Shown here: positions 9,164-18,713 of the stretch, in pieces
How the letters are laid out: each line of letters opens with the position of its first letter
How positions within the stretch are numbered: the first letter of the stretch is position 1
Origin: Burkholderia humptydooensis
Lineage (GTDB): Bacteria; Pseudomonadota; Gammaproteobacteria; Burkholderiales; Burkholderiaceae
Direction of reading: 5' to 3'
Length of the DNA: 64,000 nucleotides
NCBI RefSeq assembly: GCF_001513745.1
Contig: NZ_CP013380.1
Coordinates: 3,906,001 to 3,970,000, forward strand
Translations under genes and position numbers: made by a program
The notes under the pieces: model-generated
The model's database searches: none
What the model was told of the DNA's origin: nothing
What the model saw: the letters and a program-made list of their open reading frames with translations, nothing else

Positions 9164-10152
9164 CGCGCGCCTCCTTCGGTGTGCATCGCTTGCAGATTGA
9201 GCGGCTTGATGCAGCGCGCACGCACGCCGGTGCCCGGCGCGAGCTCGGCAAGCGCGGGCCGCGCCTTCATGCAGTCGTCGACGACGTACTTGCAGCGCGG
9301 CGCGAACAGGCACCCGCTCGGCCTGTCGTCGCGGCCCGGCACCATCCCGGGCAGCGCGGCGAGGCGCTTCGCGCCCGCATTGTGCTCCGGAATCGCCGCG
9401 AGCAACGCTTCGGTGTACGGATGATGCGGATGCGCGAAGATCTCCGGCACGCGGTTCGTCTCGATGATCTCGCCCGCGTACATCACCGCGACGCGCTGCG
9501 CGACTTCCGACACGACCGCGAGATCGTGCGAGATCAGCACGAGCGCCATCCCGCGCTCCTTCTGCAGCGTGACGAGCAGATCCATGATCTGCGCCTGGAT
9601 CGTCACGTCGAGCGCGGTCGTCGGCTCGTCGGCGATCAGGAGCTTCGGATTGCACGCGACCGCCATCGCGATCATCACGCGCTGGTTCATGCCGCCCGAC
9701 ATCTGGTGCGGGAAGGTGTCGATGCGGTTCTTCGCATCGGGAATCCCGACCTGGTCGAGCAGTTCGAGCGCGCGCTTTCTCAGCGCGTCGCCGCGCAGGC
9801 CCTCGTGCAGCCTCAGCACCTCCTTGATCTGATAGCCGACCGTGTAGCTCGGGTTCAAGCTCGTCAGCGCGTCCTGGAACACCATCGCGACGTCCTTGCC
9901 GATGATCCTGCGGCGCGCCTTCGGGCTCGCCTTCAAGAGATCGACGCCGTCGAACGTGACTTCGTCGGCGGTGACGATGCCGGGCGCGTCGATCAAGCCC
10001 ATCAGCGCCATCATCGTCACGCTCTTGCCCGAGCCGGATTCGCCCACCACGCCGACCACTTCGCCGCGCGCGACCGACAGGTTGATCCTGTCGACCGCGG
10101 GCAGCCCGTTGAAGTTCACCGCGAGATTGCGGATGGTCAATAAATCGCTCAT
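9160..10152 (-). CDS. dppD: Dipeptide ABC transporter ATP-binding protein DppD
   Basis: 330 residues. Walker [11 protein letters not shown] near residue 36, Q-loop [17 protein letters not shown], signature [14 protein letters not shown] near residue 152, Walker [15 protein letters not shown], and H-loop [12 protein letters not shown]. The C-terminal cysteine cluster [14 protein letters not shown] is present. The signature reads MSGG-MNQR rather than the usual SGGQxQR, as is normal in many DppD/OppD proteins. One base separates the dppC stop from this start region. Confidence 0.93.
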
Positions 10153-10153
10153 G

Positions 10154-11071
10154 TCAGGCCATCCGCTTGAGTTTGGGATCGAGCGCGTCGCGCAGCCCGT
10201 CGCCGAGCAGGTTGATCGCGAGCACCGAGATCAGGATCGACAGGCCCGGCATCGTGACGATCCACCATGCGTTGTCGATGTAGTCGCGCGCCGACGCGAG
10301 CATCGCGCCCCACTCGGCCGTCGGCGGCTGCACGCCGAGGCCGAGGAAGCCGAGCGCGGCCGCATCGAGGATCGCCGACGAAAAGCCGAGCGTCGCCTGC
10401 ACGATGAGGGGCGCCGTGCAGTTCGGCAGCACCTGCGAGAACATCAGGCGCGGCGTGCCCGCGCCCGCGACGCGCGACGCCGTCACGTACTCCTTCTGCA
10501 GCTCGCCGAGCGCCGACGCGCGCGTGAGGCGCACGTACGCGGGCAGCGCGACGATCGCGATCGCGAACATCGTGTTGGTCAGGCCCGGGCCGATGATCGC
10601 GACGACCGCGACCGCGAGCAGCAGCGACGGCAGCGCGAGCAGCACGTCCATCACGCGCATCACGGGCGTGTCGGCCCACTTCTGGAAGAACGCGGCGACG
10701 AGCCCGAGCACGACGCCCGGAATCAGCGCGAGCACGACCGAGACGAAGCCGATCCAGAACGACATCCGCGCGCCGTACATCAGCCGCGAGAGGATGTCGC
10801 GGCCCGCTTCGTCGGTGCCGAGCACGAATTGCCAGTTGCCGCCCGCGAGCCACGCGGGCGGAATCTTCACGTGGTCGCGGTACTGCTCGATCGGGCTGTG
10901 CGGCGCGAGCACCGGCGCGAGCAGCGCGACTGCGACCAGCGCGAGCACGACGATGCCGGCGCCGACCGCGCCGCGGTTGCGGGAGAAATTCGCCCAGAAT
11001 TCGCGCAGCGCGAGCACGCGGCCGCTTGCGGGCGCCGCCTGCGACGGCATCGCGTTTTGCAGGTCGCTCAT
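10154..11071 (-). CDS. dppC: Dipeptide ABC transporter permease DppC
   Basis: 305 residues. An N-terminal helix about residues 26-45 ([19 protein letters not shown]), a periplasmic stretch with [19 protein letters not shown], then five membrane segments. The EAA-like coupling loop is [20 protein letters not shown] near residue 202, followed by [18 protein letters not shown], a DppC hallmark. The frame is open further upstream, but ATG 11071 gives the family N-terminus ([11 protein letters not shown]). It forms the membrane channel with DppB. Confidence 0.93.
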   Translation of the reverse strand: MSDLQNAMPSQAAPASGRVLALREFWANFSRNRGAVGAGIVVLALVAVALLAPVLAPHSPIEQYRDHVKIPPAWLAGGNWQFVLGTDEAGRDILSRLMYGARMSFWIGFVSVVLALIPGVVLGLVAAFFQKWADTPVMRVMDVLLALPSLLLAVAVVAIIGPGLTNTMFAIAIVALPAYVRLTRASALGELQKEYVTASRVAGAGTPRLMFSQVLPNCTAPLIVQATLGFSSAILDAAALGFLGLGVQPPTAEWGAMLASARDYIDNAWWIVTMPGLSILISVLAINLLGDGLRDALDPKLKRMA

Positions 11072-11169
11072 CGGGCCTCCCGCGTGGCCGCGCGCGCGCG
11101 GTCGAATGCCGCGGCGGCGCTCGGGCGCCGGCGCAGCGAATGGATATGAGTGTGGGGATGCATGTTCGA

Positions 11170-12180
11170 TTACCTCGTATGGCGAATGCGCGGATTCAGC
11201 ACGCCGTACAGCAGATCGACGACCAGGTTCACGACGATCACGAGCGTCGCGATCATCAGGATGCCGCCTTGCACGACCGGATAGTCGCGGCGGCCGATCG
11301 CGTCGATCAGCCATTTGCCGACGCCCGGCCACGAGAACAGCGTCTCGGTGAGCACGGCGCCCGCGAGCAGCGTGCCGACCTGCAGGCCGATCACCGTGAC
11401 GACCGGAATCAGCGCGTTGCGCAGCGCATGCACGACGACGACGCGCGCGGGCGACAGCCCCTTCGCGCGCGCGGTGCGGATGTAGTCCTCGCGCAGCACT
11501 TCGAGCATCGACGAGCGCGTCATCCGCGCGATCACCGCGAGCGGAATCGTGCCGAGCACGATCGCGGGCAGGATCAGGTGGCTCACCGCCGACGCGAACG
11601 CGCCCTCCTCGCCGGAGAGCAGCGTGTCGATCAGCATGAAGCCCGTCGCATGAGGAATCTCGTATTCAACGGCGATGCGGCCCGACACGGGCGTCCAGCC
11701 GAGCGTCGCCGAGAACACCATGATGAGGATGAGCCCCCACCAGAAGATCGGCATCGAATAGCCGGTGAGCGCCGTGCCCATCACGCCGTGATCGACGATC
11801 GTGCCGCGCCGGAGCGCGGCGAACACGCCGGCCGGCAGCCCGAGCGCGAGCGCGAACGCGAGCGCGCAGATCGACAGCTCGACCGTCGCCGGAAAGCGCG
11901 CGAGGAACTCGCCCATCACGCTCGTGTTGGTGATGATCGACATGCCCAGGTCGCCGCGCAGCGCGCGGCCGACGTAGTGCAGGTACTGCATGGGAAGCGG
12001 CTCGTCGAGCCCGAGGCGATGCAAGGCTTCCGCATGCATCGCCGGATCGACGCCGCGCTCGCCCATCATCACTTCGATGGGGTCGCCCGGTATCAGGTGG
12101 ATCAGCGCGAACGCGAGCACCGTGATGCCGATGAAGGTCGGGATCACCATGCCCACGCGGCGCAAGACGAATCGGAACAT
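11170..12180 (-). CDS. dppB: Dipeptide ABC transporter permease DppB
   Basis: 336 residues. Typical DppB start MFRFVLRRVGMVIPTFIGIT with an N-terminal membrane helix, LIPGDPIEVMMGERG, and then a periplasmic loop. A five-helix transporter domain follows. The coupling loop TARAKGLSPARVVVVHALRN sits near residue 242. Length equals the family norm (336-339). It lies 111 bases downstream of dppA, across a strong hairpin, and 98 bases upstream of dppC. Confidence 0.94.
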   Translation of the reverse strand: MFRFVLRRVGMVIPTFIGITVLAFALIHLIPGDPIEVMMGERGVDPAMHAEALHRLGLDEPLPMQYLHYVGRALRGDLGMSIITNTSVMGEFLARFPATVELSICALAFALALGLPAGVFAALRRGTIVDHGVMGTALTGYSMPIFWWGLILIMVFSATLGWTPVSGRIAVEYEIPHATGFMLIDTLLSGEEGAFASAVSHLILPAIVLGTIPLAVIARMTRSSMLEVLREDYIRTARAKGLSPARVVVVHALRNALIPVVTVIGLQVGTLLAGAVLTETLFSWPGVGKWLIDAIGRRDYPVVQGGILMIATLVIVVNLVVDLLYGVLNPRIRHTR

Positions 12181-12216
12181 GACGCTTCTCGATATTTTCT
12201 TGTGGGAAATGTGCGA

Positions 12217-12251
12217 CCGGCGACGAGGAGCTCGTGGCCCCCCGTCGCCGG
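12217..12251 (-). other. Stem-loop between dppA and dppB
   Basis: CCGGCGACG (12217-12225) pairs perfectly with CGTCGCCGG (12243-12251) across a 17-base loop, with no U-tract. Hairpins after the binding-protein gene of ABC operons commonly protect the upstream mRNA or attenuate transcription, keeping the binding protein in excess. That role here is inferred. Confidence 0.5.
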
Positions 12252-12291
12252 GTGATTATCGTGCAGTCGGGCTAACGGCGCACCAACGCGC

Positions 12292-13920
12292 TTATTTCAC
12301 GCTGACGCCGTCGAAGCGCGCATAGCCGAGCGGCTCGATCCGCATGTCGACGACGTTCTTGCGCACGGGCTGATAGACGGTCGAGTTCGCGATCGACGAA
12401 AACGGCAGTTGCTGCGCGAAGATCTGCTGCGCCTGCATGTAAATCTTCGTGCGGCCGTCCTGCGACGTCGTCACGCGCCCCTTCTGGATCAGCTCGTCGA
12501 ACGGCTTGTAGCACCACTCGGAGAAGTTGTTGCCCTTGACCGCCTCGCAGCCGAGCAGCGTGCCGAGCCAGTTGTCGGGGTCGCCGTTGTCGCCGTTCCA
12601 GCCGATCAGCATCGTATCGTGCTCGCCCGCATGCGCGCGCTTGATGTACTCGCCCCACTCGTACGTGACGATCTTCGCTTGCACGCCGATCTTCGCCCAG
12701 TCGGCCTGGATCATCTCGGCCATCAGCTTCGCGTTCGGGTTGTACGGGCGCTGCACGGGCATCGCCCACAGCGTGATCGGGAAGCCGTTCGGGTAGCCCG
12801 CCTTCGCGAGCAGCGCCTTCGCCTTCGCCGGATCGTAGGCGGCGGCCTTCAGGTTCTTGTCGTACGACCATTGGGTCGGCGGCATCGGCGCGCTCGCCGC
12901 CTGGCCCGCGCCCTGATAGACGGATTCGAGAATCGCCTTCTTGTTGATCGCCATGTCGAGCGCCTGGCGCACTTCGAGCTTGTCGACCGGCTTGTGCTGC
13001 ACGTTGTACGCGAGGTAGCCGAGGTTGAAGCCCGGCAGCGACGGCATGTCGACGTTCGAATCGGCCTTCAGCGTCGCGATGTCGGCGGGCCGCGGATAGC
13101 TCATCACCTGGCACTCGTTGCGCTTGATCTTCTGCACGCGCACGCCCGGATCGGGCGTGATCGAGAAGATCAGCTTCGAGATCTTCACCGCGCCCTTCTT
13201 CCAATAATCAGGATTGCCGTCGAAGCGGATCGTCGCGTCCTTCGTGTAGCTGCGGAAGATGAACGGGCCCGTGCCGATCGGCTTCTGATTGATGTCGGCC
13301 GCCTTGCCCGCCTTCATCAACTGGTCCGCGTATTCGGCGGACAGGATCGACGCATACTGCATCGCGAGGTTCTGGATGAACGGCGCGTTCGGCTCCTTCA
13401 GCGTGAAGCGGACCGTATACGGATCGAGCTTTTCGACTTTCGTAATCAGCTTGTCGAGGCCCATGTCGGTGAAGTACGGGAACGACACCGGATACGCCTT
13501 GCGGAACGGCTGGTTCGGATCGAGCATCCGCTCGAACGTGAACGTGACGTCGTCCGCGTCGAATTCGCGCGTCGGCTTGAAGAAATCGGTCGTGTGGAAT
13601 TTGACGCCGTGGCGCAGATGGAACGTGTAGACCTTGCCGTCGGGCGAGATGTCCCACTTCTCGGCGAGGCCGGGCTCGACCTTCGTGCCGCCGCGCTCGA
13701 ACTCGGCGAGGCGGTTGTAGATCGGGAACGAAGATGCAGTGAAATCGACGCCCGTCGTGAATTGCGCGGAATCGAAGCCCGCCGGGCTGCCTTCTGAGCA
13801 GTAGACGAGCGTTTTGTTCGGGATCTGTGCGAATGCAGAGCCCGCGATGCCGCAAGATGCCGCTGCAACGCCCGCGATGGCGGTAACACGCAGTGCGCGC
13901 AACAGACGGTTATGTTCCAT
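12292..13920 (-). CDS. dppA: Periplasmic dipeptide-binding protein DppA
   Basis: 542 residues, family 5 extracellular solute-binding protein. The signal peptide has core VTAIAGVAAASCGIAGSAFA and cleavage before QIPNKTL. The mature N-terminus KTLVYCSEGSPAGFDSAQF closely follows enterobacterial DppA. Other landmarks are DVTFTFERMLDPNQPF near residue 118 and QVMSYPRPADIATLKAD near residue 270. It delivers di- and possibly tripeptides to DppBCDF. ATG 13920 is preferred over an upstream in-frame ATG because it follows a TGGAGG Shine-Dalgarno (13927-13922) with five-base spacing. Confidence 0.95.
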   Translation of the reverse strand: MEHNRLLRALRVTAIAGVAAASCGIAGSAFAQIPNKTLVYCSEGSPAGFDSAQFTTGVDFTASSFPIYNRLAEFERGGTKVEPGLAEKWDISPDGKVYTFHLRHGVKFHTTDFFKPTREFDADDVTFTFERMLDPNQPFRKAYPVSFPYFTDMGLDKLITKVEKLDPYTVRFTLKEPNAPFIQNLAMQYASILSAEYADQLMKAGKAADINQKPIGTGPFIFRSYTKDATIRFDGNPDYWKKGAVKISKLIFSITPDPGVRVQKIKRNECQVMSYPRPADIATLKADSNVDMPSLPGFNLGYLAYNVQHKPVDKLEVRQALDMAINKKAILESVYQGAGQAASAPMPPTQWSYDKNLKAAAYDPAKAKALLAKAGYPNGFPITLWAMPVQRPYNPNAKLMAEMIQADWAKIGVQAKIVTYEWGEYIKRAHAGEHDTMLIGWNGDNGDPDNWLGTLLGCEAVKGNNFSEWCYKPFDELIQKGRVTTSQDGRTKIYMQAQQIFAQQLPFSSIANSTVYQPVRKNVVDMRIEPLGYARFDGVSVK

Positions 13921-14230
13921 GTTTCCTCCAGGTCTCCGGTTCAAGGCCGGCCCAGGCCGGCGTAGGCGGATATTACTTGAGCTTTCGTAAGAGGAACAAG
14001 CTGGAGAAAAAACCGTTCGTCATATGCTCGCAATCGTCAATTGCAAGGAGATGCGCGGCTTTGCGGCGCAAAACGCGCGCGATGCCGAGCCGATTCGGCA
14101 CGATGCGCCGAGATCAGCGTTATCCCTTATATCTTCGTATTTTCGCAACGGTCATCGGAGATCGAACGGATTCGGGCCGCGGCTGTTACGGAATGCGTGA
14201 TGCTTTTCAGCGTGCGGCCGTCAACGTCGA
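13921..14230. other. Upstream region of dppA
   Basis: 310 bases between the MFS gene and dppA, both minus. It should contain the dppA promoter and leader. On the minus strand a TTGCGA hexamer (about 14147-14142) is followed some 18 bases later by GATAAC, a weak sigma-70-like match. No terminator was seen for the MFS gene, and no coding frame of protein-like quality. Confidence 0.4.
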
Positions 14231-15523
14231 TCAATCGGGATCGCTGCCTCTCGCCGGCACGAACGCGAGCGCGACGAGCGACAGCGCGAGCCCCGCCATC
14301 ACGTAATAGGTCGGTGCAAGCGGCGTGCCCGTCGTCTTGATGAGCCACGTGACGATGAACTGGCCGAAGCCGCCGAACACCATCACCGCGACGTTATAGG
14401 CGAGCGACAGCCCCGTCGAGCGCACGTTCGCCGGAAAGAGCTCGGCGATCATCGCGCCGAACGGGCCATAGTAGCCGGCGAGCGTCACCGACAGGATCGC
14501 CTGCACGACGATCAGCCGCGCGATGCTCGGCGACGCGTCGAGCCACACGAAGAGCGGATAGATCATCACGAGCGTGAGCCCGAGCGCCCACAGCGAGAGC
14601 CCCTTGCGCCCGATCCGGTCGGACCACGCGCCCGCGACGGGCGACAGCGCGGTCAGCAGCAGGTTGCCGATGATCACCGCGTAGAACGATTGCCCGTAAG
14701 GCAGCTTCAGTTGCTTGACGGCGAACGTCGGCAGATAGCTGATCAGCACGTAGACGGTGACGGTGAGCGCGATCACCGCGCCGAGCCCGCACATCACCGC
14801 GCGAGCGTGCCGCGCGAACACTTCGCGAAGCGTCACGTGCTCGCCGCGCTCGCGCGCCTGCAGGAACGCCTCCGAATCGACGAGATGGCGGCGCACGTAG
14901 AAGCCGACCGGCCCGATCACGAGCCCGATCAGGAACGGCACGCGCCAGCCCCACGCATGCAGGGCCTCGGTCGACAGGCCGCGCGTCACGGCCACGCCGA
15001 CGAGCGAGCCGAGCAGAAGCGCCGCCGCCTGGCTCGCCATCTGCCAACTGCCGTAGTAGCCGCGCCGCGAAAACGGCGCCGCCTCGATCAGCAGCGCGGT
15101 CGCGCTGCCGAATTCGCCGCCCGCGGAGAAGCCCTGCAACAGGCGGCCGAGCACGATGAGAAGCGGCCCGCCGATGCCGATCGCCGCATACGGCGGCGCG
15201 ACCGCGATCAGGAAGATGCCGACCGTCATCAGCAGGATCACGAGCGACAGCGCCGCCTTGCGTCCCGCGCGATCCGCGTAGAGGCCGAGCACGATGCCGC
15301 CGATCGGCCGCATGAAGAACGCGACGCCGAACGTCGCGGTGGTGAGGAGCAGCGACGAATATTCGTTGCTGGTCGGAAAGAACAACTGCGCGATCACGAC
15401 CGTCATGAAACTGAAAACGGTGAAGTCGTACCACTCGAGCGCGTTGCCGATCACGGCCGCCGCCACCGCGCGCCGGTTCAGCGCATGTCCCGCCGTTTTC
15501 GTCGAAACCGCAATGGATGACAT
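14231..15523 (-). CDS. MFS transporter, metabolite:H+ symporter (MHS) type
   Basis: 430 residues with about twelve membrane segments. It begins in the MHS manner, IGNALEWYDFTVFSFM near residue 20, and carries the MFS loop motif GLYADRAGRKAAL near residue 80. It also has GRLLQGFSAGGEFGSATALL near residue 125, the sequence seen in citrate, alpha-ketoglutarate, shikimate and proline/betaine symporters. The substrate cannot be fixed from sequence. ATG 15523 is chosen over the longer open frame because GAGGAGCGAGG precedes it and the family N-terminus starts there. It stands alone, transcribed toward dppA. Confidence 0.88.
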   Translation of the reverse strand: MSSIAVSTKTAGHALNRRAVAAAVIGNALEWYDFTVFSFMTVVIAQLFFPTSNEYSSLLLTTATFGVAFFMRPIGGIVLGLYADRAGRKAALSLVILLMTVGIFLIAVAPPYAAIGIGGPLLIVLGRLLQGFSAGGEFGSATALLIEAAPFSRRGYYGSWQMASQAAALLLGSLVGVAVTRGLSTEALHAWGWRVPFLIGLVIGPVGFYVRRHLVDSEAFLQARERGEHVTLREVFARHARAVMCGLGAVIALTVTVYVLISYLPTFAVKQLKLPYGQSFYAVIIGNLLLTALSPVAGAWSDRIGRKGLSLWALGLTLVMIYPLFVWLDASPSIARLIVVQAILSVTLAGYYGPFGAMIAELFPANVRSTGLSLAYNVAVMVFGGFGQFIVTWLIKTTGTPLAPTYYVMAGLALSLVALAFVPARGSDPD

Positions 15524-15661
15524 CCTCGCTCCTCGCTGTCGTCGTGCTTTCGTGATGCGCCGTGCGCCGATATCGCCGCCTGAAAAAAAGGGCGGGCGCC
15601 GCGCCGAGCGTCGTGGAGCGAGTGTAGAAAGCGGCGGAATCGATTTCAAGCAATAAAAAAA

Positions 15662-15689
15662 ACGCCCGCCGTCGTCGGACGGCGGGCGT
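15662..15689 (-). terminator. Rho-independent terminator of the HiPIP gene
   Basis: A 12-bp perfect stem, ACGCCCGCCGTC (15662-15673) with GACGGCGGGCGT (15678-15689), and a GTCG loop. On the minus strand it is followed by a run of eight T residues. It lies 56 bases past the HiPIP stop. Confidence 0.92.
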
Positions 15690-15745
15690 CTGTGCATGTC
15701 GATTCGGCACGGTGCGGCGCGGCGCGACGCCGCGCCAGGCCTGCG

Positions 15746-16063
15746 TCACGCCATCTTCTTCGTGAACGCGCTGCACCAGCCCTTCGCCACCACCTGCTTG
15801 CCGGGGAACGCGCCGCACGGGCCCGATGCCGAGCCCTTCTTGCCCTGATACAGCATGCAGCCCGAACAGGTTTCGCCTGCCACGTATTTCTGGAACTTCG
15901 CCTTGTCCACCTTGGTGGCGTCGGCCTTGTAGCCGAGCGCGACGGCGGTCGGATCGGTTTCGGACAGCATCGGCAGATCGGCCGAGAACGCTTCGCGCGT
16001 GAGCGCGAGCGCCGACACGGCGCCGACGCTCGTGATCAGGAAACTCCGGCGGGACGTTTTCAT
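15746..16063 (-). CDS. High-potential iron-sulfur protein (HiPIP), Tat-exported
   Basis: 105 residues. The start MKTSRRSFLITSVGAVSALA is a twin-arginine signal (RRSFL). The mature part has exactly the four HiPIP cysteines: CSGC near residue 67, then PCGAF and GWCSAF, which would bind one [4Fe-4S] cluster. HiPIPs are small periplasmic electron carriers, for instance to terminal oxidases or reaction centres. Here no redox partner is adjacent. Start ATG 16063 is chosen because the Tat motif begins two residues later. The next gene upstream, an FAD oxidoreductase, is 134 bases away on the same strand, so a shared transcript is possible but not clear. Confidence 0.93.
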   Translation of the reverse strand: MKTSRRSFLITSVGAVSALALTREAFSADLPMLSETDPTAVALGYKADATKVDKAKFQKYVAGETCSGCMLYQGKKGSASGPCGAFPGKQVVAKGWCSAFTKKMA

Positions 16064-16197
16064 GGGAATTCGCTCCAACATTGTGGGTTGTCGCTGCTCT
16101 GGCGGCAGCAGCGCACAAGCATACCGCTCACGCGCCCCGATGTGTCGCGGGTAATTCCGAAGATAAGCCAACGGAGAACAAGAAATCGTCACGCAGC

Positions 16198-17319
16198 CTA
16201 CGCATGCGGCGTGCGCGCCGCCATTTCGCCGACGCGCTGCGCGATCGCGAGCGCCGCGGTGAGCCCGGGCGACTCGATGCCGAACAGGTTCACGAGCCCG
16301 CGCACGCCATGCTGCGCCGCGCCCTGGATCACGAAATCGGCAGCGGGCTCGCCGGGCCCGGAGACTTTCGGACGAATGCCCGCGTAAGCCGGCTGAAGCG
16401 AGCCGTCGGGCAATCCGGGCCAATACGCGCGGATCGACGTGTAGAACGATTCGGCGCGATGCGGATCGACGTCGTAACGCAGCGTGTCGATCCATTCGAC
16501 GTCGGGCCCGAAGCGCGCGCCGCCGGCGAGATCGAGCGTCAGATGAACGCCGAGCCCGGCGCGGTCCGGCACCGGATAGACGAGGTGCGCGAACGGCGCG
16601 CGGCCGGACAGGCTGAAGTAATTGCCGCGCGCGAGATAGAGCGGCGGCACCCAGCGCGAATCGAGCCCGCGGATGCGCTTGGCGAGCGCCTGCGCGCCGA
16701 GCCCCGCGCTGTTGATCACGCACGCGGCCTCGATTGCGGCCGGCGCATCGCCGCCCGTGCGCACAACGAAGCGGCCGCCCGCCGCGTCGATCGATTCGAC
16801 GGGCGAGCGCAGCGCGCACGATGCGCCGCCGCGCTCGGCGTCGCCGAGCAGCGCGAGCATCAATTGATGGCTGTCGACGATGCCCGTGCTCGGCGAGAAC
16901 AGCGCCTCGATGCATTCGAGCTCGGGCTCGAGCGCCTGCACCTCGTCGCGCGACAGCGTCAGCAGATCGAGCACGCCGTTTTCTTCCGCGCGCGCGGCGA
17001 TCACCTTCAACTGCTTCGCCTGTGCGGGCGAGGTCGCGACGACGAGCTTGCCGCAGCGCCGGTGCGGCACGTGGTGCGTGTCGCAGAAGTCGTACAGCAG
17101 GTCTCGCCCGTGCACGCACAGCGACGCCTTCAGCGATCCGCGCGGGTAGTAGAGCCCCGCGTGGATCACCTCGCTGCTGCGCGAGCTCGCGCCCGTGCCG
17201 ACCGCGTCGGCCGCTTCCAGGATCAGCGTCTCGCGGCCGCGCGCGGCCAGCTCGCGCGCGATCGCCACGCCGACAACGCCGGCGCCGATCACCACACAAT
17301 CAATCCGCTCCATTGTCAT
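16198..17319 (-). CDS. FAD-dependent oxidoreductase, L-2-hydroxyglutarate oxidase-like
   Basis: 373 residues of the DAO family. The dinucleotide-binding motif [15 protein letters not shown] is at residues 11-25. Next come [19 protein letters not shown] near residue 42, a block typical of LhgO (L-2-hydroxyglutarate dehydrogenase), and C-terminal [12 protein letters not shown] and [19 protein letters not shown]. It probably oxidises a 2-hydroxy acid at the membrane or in the cytosol; L-2-hydroxyglutarate is the best guess. There is no membrane segment. It is shorter than E. coli LhgO by some 25-50 residues but both ends look intact. Confidence 0.8.
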   Translation of the reverse strand: MTMERIDCVVIGAGVVGVAIARELAARGRETLILEAADAVGTGASSRSSEVIHAGLYYPRGSLKASLCVHGRDLLYDFCDTHHVPHRRCGKLVVATSPAQAKQLKVIAARAEENGVLDLLTLSRDEVQALEPELECIEALFSPSTGIVDSHQLMLALLGDAERGGASCALRSPVESIDAAGGRFVVRTGGDAPAAIEAACVINSAGLGAQALAKRIRGLDSRWVPPLYLARGNYFSLSGRAPFAHLVYPVPDRAGLGVHLTLDLAGGARFGPDVEWIDTLRYDVDPHRAESFYTSIRAYWPGLPDGSLQPAYAGIRPKVSGPGEPAADFVIQGAAQHGVRGLVNLFGIESPGLTAALAIAQRVGEMAARTPHA

Positions 17320-17390
17320 TCGCTTCGCTCACGCTTCGAAGGCAGGACCTTCGATTGTACGTCGCGCGAAGCGTGCGCGCGTGGCGGCCG

Positions 17391-18371
17391 TCAAAAGCCG
17401 ATCGGCCGGCGGCGCCCCGCGCTTTCGTCGGTGCGGATGTCGCGCGGCGCGATCGCGTCCCGCCCGTCGAGCCGCGCCGCGCCGAACGCGTGCAGCAGCA
17501 CGCGGCGCATCGTGCGCGGCGGCATCGCGGCGAGCACGTCGAGCGCGTCGCAGCCGAGCGCGTCGGGAAAGCGCCGCCCCCACGCGTGCGCGTTGCGGAT
17601 CTCGCCGTAGATCGTCTGCGCGATGCGGCGCGCGCCCGACGCGTCGGGCGGCTCGATCTCGTACACGTTCATCCGGTTCATGATCGGCTCGGGAATCGCG
17701 CTCGCGTCGTTCGCGGTCGCGATCCAGATCACGTTGCCCGCGTCGATCGGCACCTCGGCGAATTCGTCGACGAACGCGCACGCGGTATCGTGCTCGAGGA
17801 GCGCATACAGCGCGCCGAGCGGATCGTACTGCGCGTCGCTGCCCGCCTTGTCGATCTCGTCGATCGCGATCACGGGATTCGAGTAGCAGCCGTTGACGAG
17901 CGCGTCGAACACCTTGCCCGGCTTCGCGTTCTTCCACTGCGACGATGCGCCCGACAGCACCCAGCCGGCCGTCAGCGAACTCATCGGCACGTAGTGGTAA
18001 GCGGTCCCGAGCATCTTCGCGAGCGCCTTCGCGAAATGCGTCTTGCCGATGCCCGGCTCGCCGAGCAGGAGGATCGGCATCAATTCGAGACGGTCGTCGG
18101 TTTCAAGGCACAGCGCCACCTGCTTGCGCACGTCGTCGAGCGGCTCGGCGAAGTTCGGCAATTCGTCCGCGAGCGAATCGAACGCGGGCATGCGCGTCGG
18201 CTTCACGCAAAAGCGCAGGTTGCCCGTCTTCAGCATCTTCTCGTAAGTCGCGCGCAGCGCATCGCTCGCGCCTTCGTTCAGATCATTCAGCGCCGTCTCG
18301 ACTCGCTCGATATCGTAGACCGTGCTGAACGAAGCCACCGCCAGTTCCTGTTTCACCATCGCCGTCGTCAT
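17391..18371 (-). CDS. AAA+ ATPase, Lon-like module without protease domain
   Basis: 326 residues. The AAA+ core is complete: Walker A LGEPGIGKTHFAKALAK near residue 117, Walker B NPVIAIDEIDKAG near residue 165, sensor 1 VIWIATANDAS near residue 210, and a lid helix ending in PRTMRRVLLHAFG. The sequence resembles the ATPase part of Lon, but no Ser-Lys protease domain follows. It could be a stand-alone remodelling ATPase; its partner is not evident. ATG 18371 gives MTTAMVKQELAV; the upstream extension has no family-like sequence. It ends 71 bases before the FAD oxidoreductase gene. Confidence 0.8.
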   Translation of the reverse strand: MTTAMVKQELAVASFSTVYDIERVETALNDLNEGASDALRATYEKMLKTGNLRFCVKPTRMPAFDSLADELPNFAEPLDDVRKQVALCLETDDRLELMPILLLGEPGIGKTHFAKALAKMLGTAYHYVPMSSLTAGWVLSGASSQWKNAKPGKVFDALVNGCYSNPVIAIDEIDKAGSDAQYDPLGALYALLEHDTACAFVDEFAEVPIDAGNVIWIATANDASAIPEPIMNRMNVYEIEPPDASGARRIAQTIYGEIRNAHAWGRRFPDALGCDALDVLAAMPPRTMRRVLLHAFGAARLDGRDAIAPRDIRTDESAGRRRPIGF

Positions 18372-18713
18372 CGCCCACCTCGCCTTGCTACCGCTGTCCG
18401 TCCATCGGACCCCTTCGATTTCAGTGTAGCCAGCCCGGCATCCCGTGCAAGCGAGCAGCCGTCGGGGTCTGCTGCTGACATGCTCGCGATGCTGCACGCG
18501 ACACGCGCCGCGCGTATGATCATGAGTTCACGTCGTGCGCATCGCGCCGCCATCCGCGGCGCGCCGCCCCTGCGCGCCGCGCCGCCGCGCCCGTTTGCCG
18601 CGTCGCCCGACGCTTGAAAAATCCGCGCGTCGCGCACATGTCGTCGATGTCCCCGATAACGGCGCCGCGCGCGAAAATTGAACCGAGCAAAAACCCGCGC
18701 GGTCGGAAGTTCG
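18372..18713. other. Divergent promoter region
   Basis: 342 bases between the divergent AAA ATPase and the secreted unknown. It should hold both promoters, but no strong sigma-70 hexamer pair, dyad or conserved motif stands out, and there is no protein-like frame. Confidence 0.4.

Noticed and set aside
9181..10143. 320-codon plus-strand frame opposite dppD
   Set aside because: Exact antisense of a complete ABC ATPase; shadow only.
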